From contig NZ_CP097289.1 of the NCBI RefSeq assembly GCF_023498005.1, forward strand, positions 2,232,001 to 2,296,000: 64,000 nucleotides of DNA, in the 5' to 3' direction. Within the stretch, counting starts at the first letter, position 1. Each line of letters begins with the position of its first letter. Below, in pieces: positions 9,865-18,889 of the stretch. The notes below the pieces were generated by a model that saw only the letters and a program-made list of their open reading frames with translations, made no database searches and was not told the DNA's origin. The DNA comes from Streptomyces durmitorensis (lineage in GTDB: Bacteria > Actinomycetota > Actinomycetes > Streptomycetales > Streptomycetaceae). Made by a program: the position numbers and the translations under genes.

Positions 9865-9896
9865 GTGGGTGGGAAACATCCGCCGCGAAGCGGCGG
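9851..9896. repeat. Dispersed intergenic hairpin element, copy 2 (inverted)
   Basis: The reverse complement of the element at 1732-1777: G-rich tail followed by a hairpin with arms 9880-9886 and 9890-9896. The tandem array abuts it and its units contain the same GGGGCAATCG core, so the array may have grown from one end of this element. Confidence 0.6.
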
Positions 9897-9944
9897 GACA
9901 GAAAAACCGGGAGCCGCCAGGCAAGAGACGGCCATACTCAGCAG

Positions 9945-10517
9945 ATGCGCATCCGCCCAGCCACGAGAGCCGAGCTCCCCACGCTCCAGGACATCGAACG
10001 CGCCGCAGGCGCCCCCTTCCGCGCCCTGGGCATGGCGGCCATCGCCGACGACGAGCCCCCCACCCTCGCCCTCCTGGAAGAATTCCGCCACGCAGGCAGA
10101 GCCTGGGTGGCCACAGGCGAGGGCGAGGGCGAGGGCGAGAGCGAGAGCGAGAGCGACGGCACCCCCGTCGCGTACCTCCTCAGCACCCCAGTGGACACGG
10201 CAACGCACATCGAGCAAGTCACCGTCCACCCCCGAGCGGCGCGCCACCGCATCGGCCAGGCCCTGATCGAGCACACAGCGGAGCGCGCCCGCGAACAGGG
10301 GCGAGAAGCCCTCACCCTCACCACCTTCGCGGACGTCCCCTGGAACGCCCCCTACTACGCCCGCATCGGCTTCCACGTGCTCGCCGAGGCCGAACTCACC
10401 CCGGGGCTCCGAAAGATCCGCGCCCACGAGGCCGAGCTCGGCCTCGACCGCTGGCCGCGCGTGGCCATGCGCCGCGAGCTCACCCCCGGCGGCACTACGC
10501 CCCGTACCGCTCCCTGA
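9945..10517 (+). CDS. GNAT-family N-acetyltransferase
   Basis: A 190-residue GNAT. It starts [13 protein letters not shown] and carries the acetyl-CoA-binding region [19 protein letters not shown] (Q/R-x-x-G-x-G/A-like) followed by the beta-5 region [14 protein letters not shown]. The acceptor is unknown. A Gly-Glu/Ser-Glu run ([15 protein letters not shown]) is inserted before beta-4, encoded by an imperfect hexanucleotide repeat at about 10117-10158. The ATG at 9945 matches the family start; CATACT seven bases upstream could be a -10, which would make the transcript leaderless. Its 3' end overlaps the convergent acyl-CoA synthetase by 23 bases. Confidence 0.85.
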   Translation: MRIRPATRAELPTLQDIERAAGAPFRALGMAAIADDEPPTLALLEEFRHAGRAWVATGEGEGEGESESESDGTPVAYLLSTPVDTATHIEQVTVHPRAARHRIGQALIEHTAERAREQGREALTLTTFADVPWNAPYYARIGFHVLAEAELTPGLRKIRAHEAELGLDRWPRVAMRRELTPGGTTPRTAP

Positions 10518-12156
10518 GCTCGATCTTCCGCACCTTCCCGGACACCGTCATGGGGAAGCTCTCCAGGATCCGCAGCCCCGCCGGGATCTTGTAGTGCGCC
10601 AACTGCCCCTCGCAGAAGGCCCGCAGCTCCTCCACGGTCAGCGGATCCTCCGCGTCCCGAAGGATCACGCAGGCCAGCGGCACCTCCCCGTAGCGCTCGT
10701 CGGGGACGCCCACCACCTGGACGTCCGCGATCTTCGGGTGGCCGTACAGGAACTCCTCGATCTCGCGCGGGTAGATGTTCTCGCCGCCCCGGATGATCAT
10801 GTCCTTGATGCGGCCGACGATCTGGACGTAGCCGTCATCGCGCATGACCGCCAGGTCACCCGTGTGCATCCACCGCCCGGCGTCGATCACCTCCGACGTC
10901 CGCGAAGGCTCGTTCCAGTAGCCGAGCATCACGCTGTAGCCCCGCGTGCACAGCTCGCCGGAGGCGCCCCGCGGCAGCGTCACGCCGCTGACCGGGTCGA
11001 CGACCTTCACCTCGATGTGCGGCAGGACGCGCCCCACCGTGCCGGTCCGCCGCTCCAGGTCGTCCGTGCGGCGGGTCTGCGTCGAGACAGGCGACGTCTC
11101 CGTCATGCCGTAACAGATGGAGACCTCCTCCATGTGCATCTCGGCGACCACCCGCTTCATCACCTCGACCGGGCAGGGCGAGCCCGCCATGATGCCGGTG
11201 CGCAGCGAACTCAGGTCGTACGTCGGGAAGTCGGAGAGGTTCAGCTCCGCGATGAACATCGTCGGCACCCCGTACAGAGACGTGCAGCGCTCGCGCTCCA
11301 CCGCGTGCAGCGTGGCGACGGGGTCGAAGGACGGTGCCGGGATGACGATGCAGGCGCCGTGGGACGTAGCGCCCAGGTTTCCCATGACCATGCCGAAGCA
11401 GTGATAGAAGGGGACGGGCAGGCACACCCGGTCCTGCTCCGTGTAGCCGACCGTACGGCCCACCCAGTAGCCGTTGTTGAGGATGTTGTGGTGGGAGAGG
11501 GTCGCCCCCTTGGGGAAGCCGGTGGTGCCCGAGGTGTACTGGATGTTGACCGGGTCGTCACAGCTCAACTCCCCCTCGCGTACGGCGAGTTCGCCCGCAC
11601 CCACGACCCCCGCCGCGTCCAGCAGCTCGTCCCACGAGCCGTCCCCGATGTAGTGGACGGACCTCAACTCGGGGCAGCCGGGCCGCACCTGCTCCACCAG
11701 CGCGCGGTAGTCGCTCGACTTGTGCGACTGCGAGGCGACGAGAACCGTCACCCCGGCCTGCTTGAGCACGTACTCCAACTCGTGCGCACGATAAGCCGGG
11801 TTGATGTTCACCATGATCGCGCCGATCCGCGCGGTGGCGTACTGCACGAGCACCCACTCGGCGCAGTTCACCGCCCAGATGCCGACGCGATCACCCTTGG
11901 CGACTCCGACCCCCATGAACCCCCGGGCCAACTGCTCGACGGCGGCGCCGAATTCTGCGTACGTCCAGCGTGTCCCCGCCGCCACGTCCACCAGCGCGTC
12001 GCGCTGAGGCCAGGCCTCGATCGCCCGGTCGAGGTTGCGCCCGATGGTGTCGCCGAGCAGCGGCGTCGTACTGACACCGTGGGCGTACGACAGTTCGCCG
12101 GACCCGCCCGGTCCGCCCAGTCCGCCCGGTCCGCCCAGCTCACTCTGTTCACTCAC
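10495..12156 (-). CDS. Fatty-acyl-CoA synthetase (AMP-binding)
   Basis: A 553-residue ANL-superfamily acyl-CoA ligase that activates a carboxylic acid via an acyl-AMP. Visible motifs are [12 protein letters not shown] (P-loop), [10 protein letters not shown] (A5), [12 protein letters not shown] (A7), [21 protein letters not shown] (A8 hinge, cut here for length) and [10 protein letters not shown] with the catalytic lysine. It fits medium/long-chain FadD-like enzymes such as FadD35-type. The GTG at 12156 has GGGAGGA ahead of it. The N-terminus has a Gly/Pro repeat ([14 protein letters not shown]) encoded by a 12-bp tandem repeat. The true substrate is not predictable. Confidence 0.9.
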   Translation of the reverse strand: MSEQSELGGPGGLGGPGGSGELSYAHGVSTTPLLGDTIGRNLDRAIEAWPQRDALVDVAAGTRWTYAEFGAAVEQLARGFMGVGVAKGDRVGIWAVNCAEWVLVQYATARIGAIMVNINPAYRAHELEYVLKQAGVTVLVASQSHKSSDYRALVEQVRPGCPELRSVHYIGDGSWDELLDAAGVVGAGELAVREGELSCDDPVNIQYTSGTTGFPKGATLSHHNILNNGYWVGRTVGYTEQDRVCLPVPFYHCFGMVMGNLGATSHGACIVIPAPSFDPVATLHAVERERCTSLYGVPTMFIAELNLSDFPTYDLSSLRTGIMAGSPCPVEVMKRVVAEMHMEEVSICYGMTETSPVSTQTRRTDDLERRTGTVGRVLPHIEVKVVDPVSGVTLPRGASGELCTRGYSVMLGYWNEPSRTSEVIDAGRWMHTGDLAVMRDDGYVQIVGRIKDMIIRGGENIYPREIEEFLYGHPKIADVQVVGVPDERYGEVPLACVILRDAEDPLTVEELRAFCEGQLAHYKIPAGLRILESFPMTVSGKVRKIELRERYGA

Positions 12157-12260
12157 CGGAAGTCCTCCCACGCGGGCCTTGTGAAGCACGGGCCAAGTGT
12201 GACCCGGGTGTCAGCGCTTCGTCGACCCTTGTGTGCCGGTCAGGGGCTGTCTCCCCAGCG

Positions 12261-13904
12261 TCAGCGAGGTGAGACAGCCGTTCCACTCTCATGTGCGGGA
12301 GCCGGGGCCCCCACTTCTTGCAGCGCGGTCGGCGCGAGCCCCGCGGGCACGGATGTCGCGGTGGCGGCCTGCGGCGCACGCCCCTTCCCCTTGCCGGCCA
12401 TCAGCACGAGGACCACCACAGCAAGTCCTGCGGCCAGCACTCCCCCGGCGACCAGCATCAGGTCGACTCCCGCCGCGGTGGCGGCCTGGGCCAGGTCGTG
12501 GAGCGCCCCGCGCCCCTGCGGGGGTGCGGCCTCGGCGACCTTGGTGCCGGCGCCGGCCCGCAGCGCCTCCGTGATCTCGTGGCTGTGCGCCTTCATGTCC
12601 GGGTTGGCCGCGAGCCGGTCGCCTGCGTCGCTGACCACGCGGTGCTCGAAGACGGCTCCCAGTACCGCGACGCCCACGGCCGTGCCCAGGCGCCGGAAGG
12701 TGTTGACCGCACCCGTCGCCATGCCCGCGTCGCTGGGAGCGACCGCGTTGAGGGAGGCGGAGGAGGCCGAGGAGCTGATCACACCGAGGCCGATGCCACC
12801 GATGATGAATCCGGGCACCAGGTGGGTCCAGCTGCTGCTGCCGTCGATGCCCGTCATCGTCCAAGCACCGATGGCGACAAGGACCATGGCGATCGCGATC
12901 AGCCACCGGTCGGGAAGCTTGTGGGCGACGCGGGCCGCCAGCGGTGCGGCGACGAACGCGGCCAGGGTGAGCGGCAGGAAGCGGAGGCCCGCCTCCACCG
13001 CGTCGTATCCGAGCCCGTTCTGCACATAGACGGCCAGGTAGTTGAGGCTCGAGACGAGGGCGGCCTCCACGCCGAAGGAAGCGAGGATCACGCCGACGAA
13101 GTGACGGTTCTTGAACAGACGCAGCTCCAGCATCGGGCTGGCCGCGGTCGCCTGCCGGACGACGAACCCGGCAAGGAGCGCACCGCCGACGGTGAAGCAG
13201 GCCAGGATGCGGGTGGAGCCCCAGCCATCGCTGTTGCCCTGGATGAGACCGAACAGGGCGAGCACCAGACCACCGACGAGCAGAACGGTGCCGATCCAGT
13301 CGGAGGCGCGGGGATTCTCGGCGCGCGACTCGTCCAGGTAGCGGAAGCCGAGCACGAAGGCGACCGCGGTCACCGGCACCGTGACCAGGAAGATCCAGCG
13401 CCATCCGGGCCCGTCGACCAGAACACCACCGAGCAGCGGACCGATGGCGGTGGCGGCGGCGATGGAGGCTCCGTACGCCCCGATCGCCCCCGCCCTGGCC
13501 CGCGGCTCAGGGAATGCGGCGCCGATCAGCGGCAGCGTCATGGCGAACAGCAGCGTTCCGCCGATGCCCTGCACCGCCCGCGCGATGTCCAGCGTGAGGG
13601 TGTTGTTCGCCAGGGCGCAGGCGAGCGAACCGAGCGTGAAGATCGCCATGCCCGCCTGGAACACCTTGCGGCGGCCGATGCGGTCTCCCAGCGTCGCTGC
13701 GGTCAGCACCAGCCCCGCGAGCGGGAGCGTGTACGCGTTCACGACCCACGTCAGGTCGGACAGGTTCGCGTCCATGGCGTCCTGAATGCTCGTCAGCGCC
13801 ACCGCCACGATCGTGACGTTCATGAGCAGCACGAAAACGGCGGTGCACACCAGGGCCAATGTCCAACCCCGGTGGGACCTGCCGACGGCGACAGTCGTAG
13901 CCAC
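12261..13904 (-). CDS. DHA2-family MFS drug exporter
   Basis: A 547-residue, 14-helix major facilitator of the EmrB/QacA type that exports toxic compounds with proton exchange. Motif A is LGDRIGRRKVF after helix 2; motif C is GPLLGGVLVDGPGWRW around helix 5. The GTG at 13904 sits behind AGAGAGGAG; the upstream in-frame ATG would overlap the operator. It is divergent from the TetR gene at 14033 and is almost surely repressed by it through the CCTATG-N3-CATAGG palindrome between them. A loop near residues 450-480 and a C-terminal Ala/Pro tail are unremarkable for the family. Confidence 0.92.
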   Translation of the reverse strand: MATTVAVGRSHRGWTLALVCTAVFVLLMNVTIVAVALTSIQDAMDANLSDLTWVVNAYTLPLAGLVLTAATLGDRIGRRKVFQAGMAIFTLGSLACALANNTLTLDIARAVQGIGGTLLFAMTLPLIGAAFPEPRARAGAIGAYGASIAAATAIGPLLGGVLVDGPGWRWIFLVTVPVTAVAFVLGFRYLDESRAENPRASDWIGTVLLVGGLVLALFGLIQGNSDGWGSTRILACFTVGGALLAGFVVRQATAASPMLELRLFKNRHFVGVILASFGVEAALVSSLNYLAVYVQNGLGYDAVEAGLRFLPLTLAAFVAAPLAARVAHKLPDRWLIAIAMVLVAIGAWTMTGIDGSSSWTHLVPGFIIGGIGLGVISSSASSASLNAVAPSDAGMATGAVNTFRRLGTAVGVAVLGAVFEHRVVSDAGDRLAANPDMKAHSHEITEALRAGAGTKVAEAAPPQGRGALHDLAQAATAAGVDLMLVAGGVLAAGLAVVVLVLMAGKGKGRAPQAATATSVPAGLAPTALQEVGAPAPAHESGTAVSPR

Positions 13905-13922
13905 GACTGGCTCCTCTCTTTT

Positions 13923-14001
13923 ACACAACGGGTGTAGCCTATGCGTCATAGGTGTACGCCCATAGCGCTACAGGTGTCAAGCTAAGCCCGTTCACCTAAA
14001 C
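13923..14001. promoter_or_regulatory. Divergent MFS/TetR promoter with palindromic operator
   Basis: CCTATG-CGT-CATAGG (13938-13952) is a perfect palindrome; a second inverted repeat TACAC-N5-GTGTA lies at about 13922-13936. TTGACA on the minus strand (13980-13975) is the likely -35 for the exporter. TAAACT near 13995 is a possible -10 for the tetR gene. The palindrome lies in the exporter's core promoter/initial region. Confidence 0.6.
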
Positions 14002-14032
14002 TGGACGCAGGACGACACGAGGAGGACGCGCC

Positions 14033-14737
14033 ATGACATCCGGGCAGCCCACAACGGCTCAGGAGACCGCCACGGCAGAGGAAGAGGCGGAGGTGGGGAC
14101 AAGGCTCGAGTCCGACGCGTCGCACACGGCCGAGCAGTCCCCCCATCGCCGCAAGCCGGCCCGGCGCGGCCAAGGCGGCCAGCTCCGCAGCGAGATCATC
14201 GAGGCCGCGAGCCAGATGCTCGCCGAGACCGGCGACGTGAATTCACTGTCCCTGCGTTCCGTGGCCAGGACCGTGGGAGTGGCGGCCACGTCGATCTATC
14301 TGCACTTCAGTGACATCGGTGAGCTGATCGCGGCGGTCAAGCAGCGCCGCTTCCAGCAGTTCACCGAAGCCCTCTCCAGTGCGGCGACCGCAGCGGGGGA
14401 CGACCCGCTCGAGCGCGTCAAGGCCATGAGCCGCGCCTATGTCGCGTACGGCCTGTCGCACGAAGGCAACTACCGGGTCATGTTCACCCCGCTCTCGCAG
14501 CCGGACTCCAGCCGGCAGGAGCGCAGGGCCATCGGCGAGGGCGCATTCGCCCTGCTGTGCGACGCGGTGGCCGACGCGGTGGGCCAGGCGGACGGCGAGC
14601 GGGTCGCGATCCACCTGTGGACGGCACTCCACGGCGCCGTCACGCTGCACAGCCTGAGCTACTTCCCCTGGCCTCCCGTAGAAGAGCACGTGGACAGCCT
14701 GGTCTCGCTGCTGCTGCGCCCCGGGACCACGGAGTGA
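14033..14737 (+). CDS. TetR/AcrR-family repressor
   Basis: A 234-residue TetR regulator. After a ~45-residue acidic, disordered N-terminus, the HTH reads LRSVARTVGVAATSIYLHF (about residues 75-93). The C-terminal part (ALHGAVTLHSLSYFPWPP) resembles the WHG-type ligand-binding domain. The ATG follows GGAGGA. The 128-bp gap to the divergent DHA2 exporter holds the palindromic operator, so it most likely represses the exporter and itself and is released by an exported compound. The long N-terminal tail is the only odd feature. Confidence 0.9.
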   Translation: MTSGQPTTAQETATAEEEAEVGTRLESDASHTAEQSPHRRKPARRGQGGQLRSEIIEAASQMLAETGDVNSLSLRSVARTVGVAATSIYLHFSDIGELIAAVKQRRFQQFTEALSSAATAAGDDPLERVKAMSRAYVAYGLSHEGNYRVMFTPLSQPDSSRQERRAIGEGAFALLCDAVADAVGQADGERVAIHLWTALHGAVTLHSLSYFPWPPVEEHVDSLVSLLLRPGTTE

Positions 14738-14863
14738 CGGACTTCATATCCGTACCGCGAGGGAAAGCGGTCCGCGAGGAGGGCCAACTGCCCTCCACCG
14801 GCGCCCCGTCGGGGTCCCGGCCGGGAGTCCGGGCTCTCCACCAGTCCCGGCGCCGGATCCACC

Positions 14864-15922
14864 ATGAGTAGCGTCCTGCTGGCGGTGTCCCTGGCGTGCA
14901 TCTCCTCTGTCGTGTACGCGGGGGCCGCTGTCGTGCAGGAGCTGGCGGCCTCCGGCACCACGCGTCCGGGAGACCTGAGCATGTTGCGGCGGTCGACCTG
15001 GTGGTTGGCCGCCGCGCTCAACCTCGTCGGCGGGGCCCTCCATGTGGGCGCCCTTCGCTACGGCTCCCTCACCATGGTCCAGTCCCTCGGTGCCCTGACC
15101 CTGGTTGCCGCCGTGCCCATGTCGGCCGCGACCCACCGCCGACGAGTCGCCGCCCGCCAGTGGTCAGGGACCGCGCTGACCGTCTCGGGGCTGATCGGGG
15201 TCCTGCTGTTCGCCCGGGCCACGGGACCTGGCGACGAAGCCTCGTTCGCGGAGTTGCTCGTCGTCGGGGGCATCACCGCGCTGGTCCTCGCCGCGTCGTT
15301 CAGCGCAGCCGTGCTGAGCCGACGTCGGAGTGCGGCAAGCCTGTGGTTCGCGGTGGGAGCGGGGGCGTCCTTCGGGGCAGCGTCCGTGCTCACGCAAACG
15401 GTGGTCATGGCTCTGTCGCACCGGGGCCTGTCCGGTTTCCGTCAGCCGGCCATCGCCCTGGCCGGACTGGCCGTGGCGGTTCTCTCGCTCGCCGGAGCGC
15501 TCCTGTCCCACAACGCCTACCGCTTCGGCCTCGGCGCCCCGCTGGCGACGTTGACCCTCGTAAATCCCCTTTACGCGGGGGCTGTTGGGCTCACCTTGCT
15601 CGACCAGCACCACGCGGCCGGCCTGCACAGCGCGATGGGGGCGACGGCCGCGGTGGCGGTCACGGGTGCGGGGGTGTTCCTCCTGACCCGGGCGGCTCCC
15701 TCCGCCGGCTCCCCCCTTCCGAACCCGGCCCTTCCGAACTCTGGCCTTCCGAACTGTGGCCTTCCGAACTCGGCGGCGGTCGGCACCGCCCCCGGTGAGC
15801 CTGCCACCGGCTACGAGGCCACTCGGTTCACCCGCCCGACCCCACGCCAACGAACGTTCGGACGATCACGCTCCGACGGCACGCGCACGCGCCGGACACG
15901 GGAGCCAGCGGGCTCCGCATGA
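14864..15922 (+). CDS. DMT-superfamily (EamA-like) membrane protein
   Basis: A 352-residue integral membrane protein with about nine to ten predicted helices arranged as two similar halves, as in EamA/DMT permeases (GALHVGALRYGSLTMVQSL in the first half, LATLTLVNPLYAGAVGL in the second). The C-terminal ~75 residues are cytoplasmic-looking, with a short LPN-x4 repeat (PNPALPNSGLPNCGLPNS) followed by an Arg-rich tail. The substrate is unknown. It follows tetR by 126 bp in the same direction and may be read through from it. The start codon has no strong ribosome site. Confidence 0.75.
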   Translation: MSSVLLAVSLACISSVVYAGAAVVQELAASGTTRPGDLSMLRRSTWWLAAALNLVGGALHVGALRYGSLTMVQSLGALTLVAAVPMSAATHRRRVAARQWSGTALTVSGLIGVLLFARATGPGDEASFAELLVVGGITALVLAASFSAAVLSRRRSAASLWFAVGAGASFGAASVLTQTVVMALSHRGLSGFRQPAIALAGLAVAVLSLAGALLSHNAYRFGLGAPLATLTLVNPLYAGAVGLTLLDQHHAAGLHSAMGATAAVAVTGAGVFLLTRAAPSAGSPLPNPALPNSGLPNCGLPNSAAVGTAPGEPATGYEATRFTRPTPRQRTFGRSRSDGTRTRRTREPAGSA

Positions 15923-16002
15923 GAGCGACGAACACCGGCATGGGCGAGGTCCCAGGAATGCGCCGTGAACCCGTGGGTGGTTCGGTCGAGCCGCGAGACG
16001 CG

Positions 16003-16041
16003 ACGGCGCCCCGGACCGGGGGATCCGGGATGGGGCGCCGT
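16003..16041. terminator. Bidirectional terminator between convergent genes
   Basis: ACGGCGCCCC (16003-16012) pairs perfectly with GGGGCGCCGT (16032-16041). It lies between the DMT-type gene and the convergent acyl-CoA synthetase stop at 16066. Confidence 0.65.
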
Positions 16042-16065
16042 GCGGTGGCTCGTCAGGTCACTTCC

Positions 16066-17790
16066 TCACTGCCGCCTGCCGCGCTCCAGCCACTCCTCCA
16101 GTGACCCCTGCGCCGTCCGCTCCCGCAGATCAACCCGCCGGATCTTGCCGGAGATCGTCTTGGGCAGCTCCTCCGTGAACTCGATGCGCCGGAGGCGCTT
16201 GTAGGGAGCCAGCACCGATCGGGTGTACTCGAAGATCGCCTCCGCTGTCTCCTCGCCCGGCTTCCAGCCCTTCGCCAGTACGACGTACGCCTTGGGGACA
16301 GCGAGCCGCACCGCGTCGGGCGCGGGCACGACCGCGGCCTCCACCACCGCCTCGTGCTCCAGGAGCGCGCTCTCCAGCTCGAAGGGAGAAACCTTGTAGT
16401 CGGAGGACTTGAAGACGTCATCGCTCCGGCCCACATACGTGAGGTACCCGTCGACGTCGAGCGATCCGATGTCGCCCGTGCGGTAGTAGCCGCCCGCCAT
16501 CGCCTCCGCGGTGCGCTCCGCGTCCCCGTGGTAGCCGGTCATCAGGCCGACCGGGCGCGCCGACAGGTCCAGGGAGATCTCCCCCTCCGCCGCTCCCGGC
16601 TCGCCGGTGACCGGGTCCAGGAGCGTGACCCGGTAGCCGGGGCTCGGGCGGCCCATCGAGCCGGGGATCAGGCGCTGGCCCGGGGAGTTGGACACCTGTA
16701 CCGCGGTCTCCGTCTGGCCGAAGCCGTCCCGGATCGTCACGCCCCAGGCGCGCTTGACCGCATCGATCACCTCGGGGTTCAACGGCTCGCCTGCCGCCAC
16801 GATCTCGCGCGGCGGAGTGCCCAACTGCCCCAGATCCGCCTGGATCAGCATCCGCCACACCGTGGGAGGTGCGCAGAAGCTGGTGACGCCCACGCGGTCC
16901 ATCACCGCCATCAGACCGCCCGCGTCGAAGCGCGTGTAGTTGTAGATGAAGACCGTCGCCTCGGCGTTCCACGGGGCGAAGAGGTTCGACCAGGCGTGCT
17001 TGGCCCAGCCCGGCGAGGAGATGTTGAGATGGACGTCGCCCGGCTTCAGCCCGATCCAGTACATCGTCGCCAAGTGGCCGACCGGGTACGACACATGGGT
17101 GTGCTCCACCAGCTTCGGCTGCGAGGTCGTGCCCGAGGTGAAGTACAGCATCAGCGGGTCGCCGGCCTCCGTGGGGCCGTCCGGCTCGAAGTCCCGCGCG
17201 GCCGATGCCGTGTCCGCGTACGCCAGCCAGCCCTTGCCCGGGGAGCCCTCGCCCCGGGAGCCCTCGCCCGGGGAGCCGTCCCCGACCACGATCCTTGTGT
17301 ACGTCCCCGGCACACCGTCGAACTTCTCCACGTCCTCGCCGCGAGTGATCACATGCCGCGCCCTGCCCCGCTCGATCCGGTCCCGCAGATCAACCGTCCC
17401 GAGCAGCGGCGTCGCCGGGATCATCACCGCGCGCAGCTTCATCGCCGCGAGCGCCGTCTCCCACAGCTCCACCTGGTTGCCGAGCATCACCAGGATCCGG
17501 TCACCGGCCGCCACGCCCTGCTCCCGCAGCCAGTTGGCCACCTGGTTCGAGCGTGCCGACAACTCGGCGTAGCTGAAACGCTGTTCGTCACCGCCCTCCT
17601 CGGCGATGTGGAGCGCCGTGCGGTCATTGCCCGCCGCGATCGCGTCGAACCAGTCGAGCGCCCAGTTGAACCGCTCGAACCGGGGCCAGCTGAAACCCTC
17701 GTACGCGGCCTCGTAGTCCTCCCGATGCCGCAGCAGGAAGTCCCGCGCCGTGCGGAACTGTTCCGTGGCGCTGGTGCCCGTGGTCGTCAT
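16066..17790 (-). CDS. Medium-chain-type acyl-CoA synthetase (ACSM/MACS-like)
   Basis: A 574-residue AMP-forming acyl-CoA ligase of the acetyl-CoA-synthetase-like MACS branch. Motifs: LYFTSGTTSQPKLVEH (P-loop), RDGFGQTETAVQ (A5), GYYRTGDIGSLD (A7), GRSDDVFKSSDYKVSPFE (A8) and LPKTISGKIRRVDLR with the catalytic Lys. A short Gly-rich tandem repeat (SPGEGSRGEGSPGKG, about residues 185-200) sits in a surface loop. It is divergent from the GAF-LuxR regulator; the 160-bp gap holds GCATC-N11-GATGC (17880-17900), a possible operator. The enzyme probably activates a short or medium-chain acid. Confidence 0.9.
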   Translation of the reverse strand: MTTTGTSATEQFRTARDFLLRHREDYEAAYEGFSWPRFERFNWALDWFDAIAAGNDRTALHIAEEGGDEQRFSYAELSARSNQVANWLREQGVAAGDRILVMLGNQVELWETALAAMKLRAVMIPATPLLGTVDLRDRIERGRARHVITRGEDVEKFDGVPGTYTRIVVGDGSPGEGSRGEGSPGKGWLAYADTASAARDFEPDGPTEAGDPLMLYFTSGTTSQPKLVEHTHVSYPVGHLATMYWIGLKPGDVHLNISSPGWAKHAWSNLFAPWNAEATVFIYNYTRFDAGGLMAVMDRVGVTSFCAPPTVWRMLIQADLGQLGTPPREIVAAGEPLNPEVIDAVKRAWGVTIRDGFGQTETAVQVSNSPGQRLIPGSMGRPSPGYRVTLLDPVTGEPGAAEGEISLDLSARPVGLMTGYHGDAERTAEAMAGGYYRTGDIGSLDVDGYLTYVGRSDDVFKSSDYKVSPFELESALLEHEAVVEAAVVPAPDAVRLAVPKAYVVLAKGWKPGEETAEAIFEYTRSVLAPYKRLRRIEFTEELPKTISGKIRRVDLRERTAQGSLEEWLERGRRQ

Positions 17791-17950
17791 TGCGCTCTCC
17801 TCGTCGCCGGTGCGGTACCCGGCACCTTGCCGGGCTCTTCGCCGGAGTCATTGCCGGAGTCATTGCCGGACGCTACTTAGCATCGTGTAATTCGTGATGC
17901 GGGTGTCACCACCCCCGGACGGGGGTGTCCCGAGGTGAAAGGTCATACGC

Positions 17951-18793
17951 GTGACGGCTGACGGAGGCGAGGCGGTCGAGATGCGGGCCGCGCTGCTGCG
18001 GCTGCGGCGCGGCACAGGGCTGCCGGTGGCCTTCGGGGGCCTCGTCGAGGGGCAGCGGCATGTGCGGATCGGCGAGCTGACGGGCACCGGGACGCGTGCG
18101 CTGAGCGGGCTCGCGGTGTCGTCCGGGAACGGCCTCGGCGGCAAGGCGGTCGCGCTCTCGCGTCCGTGCGCGGTCACGGATTATCACGACTCACGCCACA
18201 TCAGCCATGAGTACGACAGTGCCGTGGCCGCCGAGGGTCTGCGCTCGGTGCTCGCGGTGCCGGTGGTGGTACGACGCAGGGTGCGAGGCGTTCTGTACGG
18301 GGCCCTGCGCTCGGCCCAGCCGCTGGGCGACCGGACGCTGTCGGCCGCCGTCGCGGCGGCGCGGGACGTGGAGCAGGCCCTTGTCGTACGTGACGAGGTG
18401 CGCGCGCTGCTCGTGGCGGCGCGGGAACCGGAACCGCAGACGGGCGCCGGTCAGGCCTGGGAACAGGTCCGCGAGGCGCACGGTGCGCTCCGGGGTCTTG
18501 CCCCGCGGATCACCGACCCGGCGTTGCGGGCGGAAATACTGTTGGTGTGCGGCCGGTTGGCGTCGGCGGCCACGCTGCCGCCGGGTCGCGAGCGGTCGGT
18601 TTCCCTCGCGCCGCGCGAGGTGGACGTCCTCGCGTGCGTGGCCGGGGGCGTGACGAACGCGGTGGCGGCGGAGCGGCTCGGACTGCGGCCCGAGACGGTG
18701 AAGGGGTATCTGCGGGCGGCCATGCGGAAGTTGGGGGCGCATACGCGCCTTGAGGCGGTGGTGGCGGCGCGGCGGGCGGGGCTGCTGCCGTGA
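17951..18793 (+). CDS. GAF-domain LuxR-type transcriptional regulator
   Basis: A 280-residue regulator. Residues ~10-150 read as a GAF sensor domain (VLAVPVVVRRRVRGVLYGAL is its characteristic strand). The C-terminal ~65 residues form a LuxR helix-turn-helix (LAPREVDVLACVAGGVTNA followed by LGLRPETVKGYLRAAMRKL). There is no receiver domain. It starts at a GTG behind GAAAGG. It is divergent from the acyl-CoA synthetase and is the obvious candidate to control it, perhaps by sensing an acyl compound or aromatic acid in the GAF pocket; that link is inference. Confidence 0.88.
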   Translation: MTADGGEAVEMRAALLRLRRGTGLPVAFGGLVEGQRHVRIGELTGTGTRALSGLAVSSGNGLGGKAVALSRPCAVTDYHDSRHISHEYDSAVAAEGLRSVLAVPVVVRRRVRGVLYGALRSAQPLGDRTLSAAVAAARDVEQALVVRDEVRALLVAAREPEPQTGAGQAWEQVREAHGALRGLAPRITDPALRAEILLVCGRLASAATLPPGRERSVSLAPREVDVLACVAGGVTNAVAAERLGLRPETVKGYLRAAMRKLGAHTRLEAVVAARRAGLLP

Positions 18794-18889
18794 GCACCCT
18801 GCGCGGTGGCGGTAGCGGTAGCGATGGTGGGGGCACTTACGCGGCGGCGGTGGCAGCGGATTGAATGGGCCGCGGAGGGGGTGAAGGAC

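Noticed and set aside
9291..10427. Long overlapping frames on both strands across 9.3-10.4 kb, including Gly/Pro-rich repeat proteins.
   Set aside because: They arise because the repeat period of 84 is a multiple of three, so frames stay open. No ribosome sites, no families, and they conflict with the GNAT gene.
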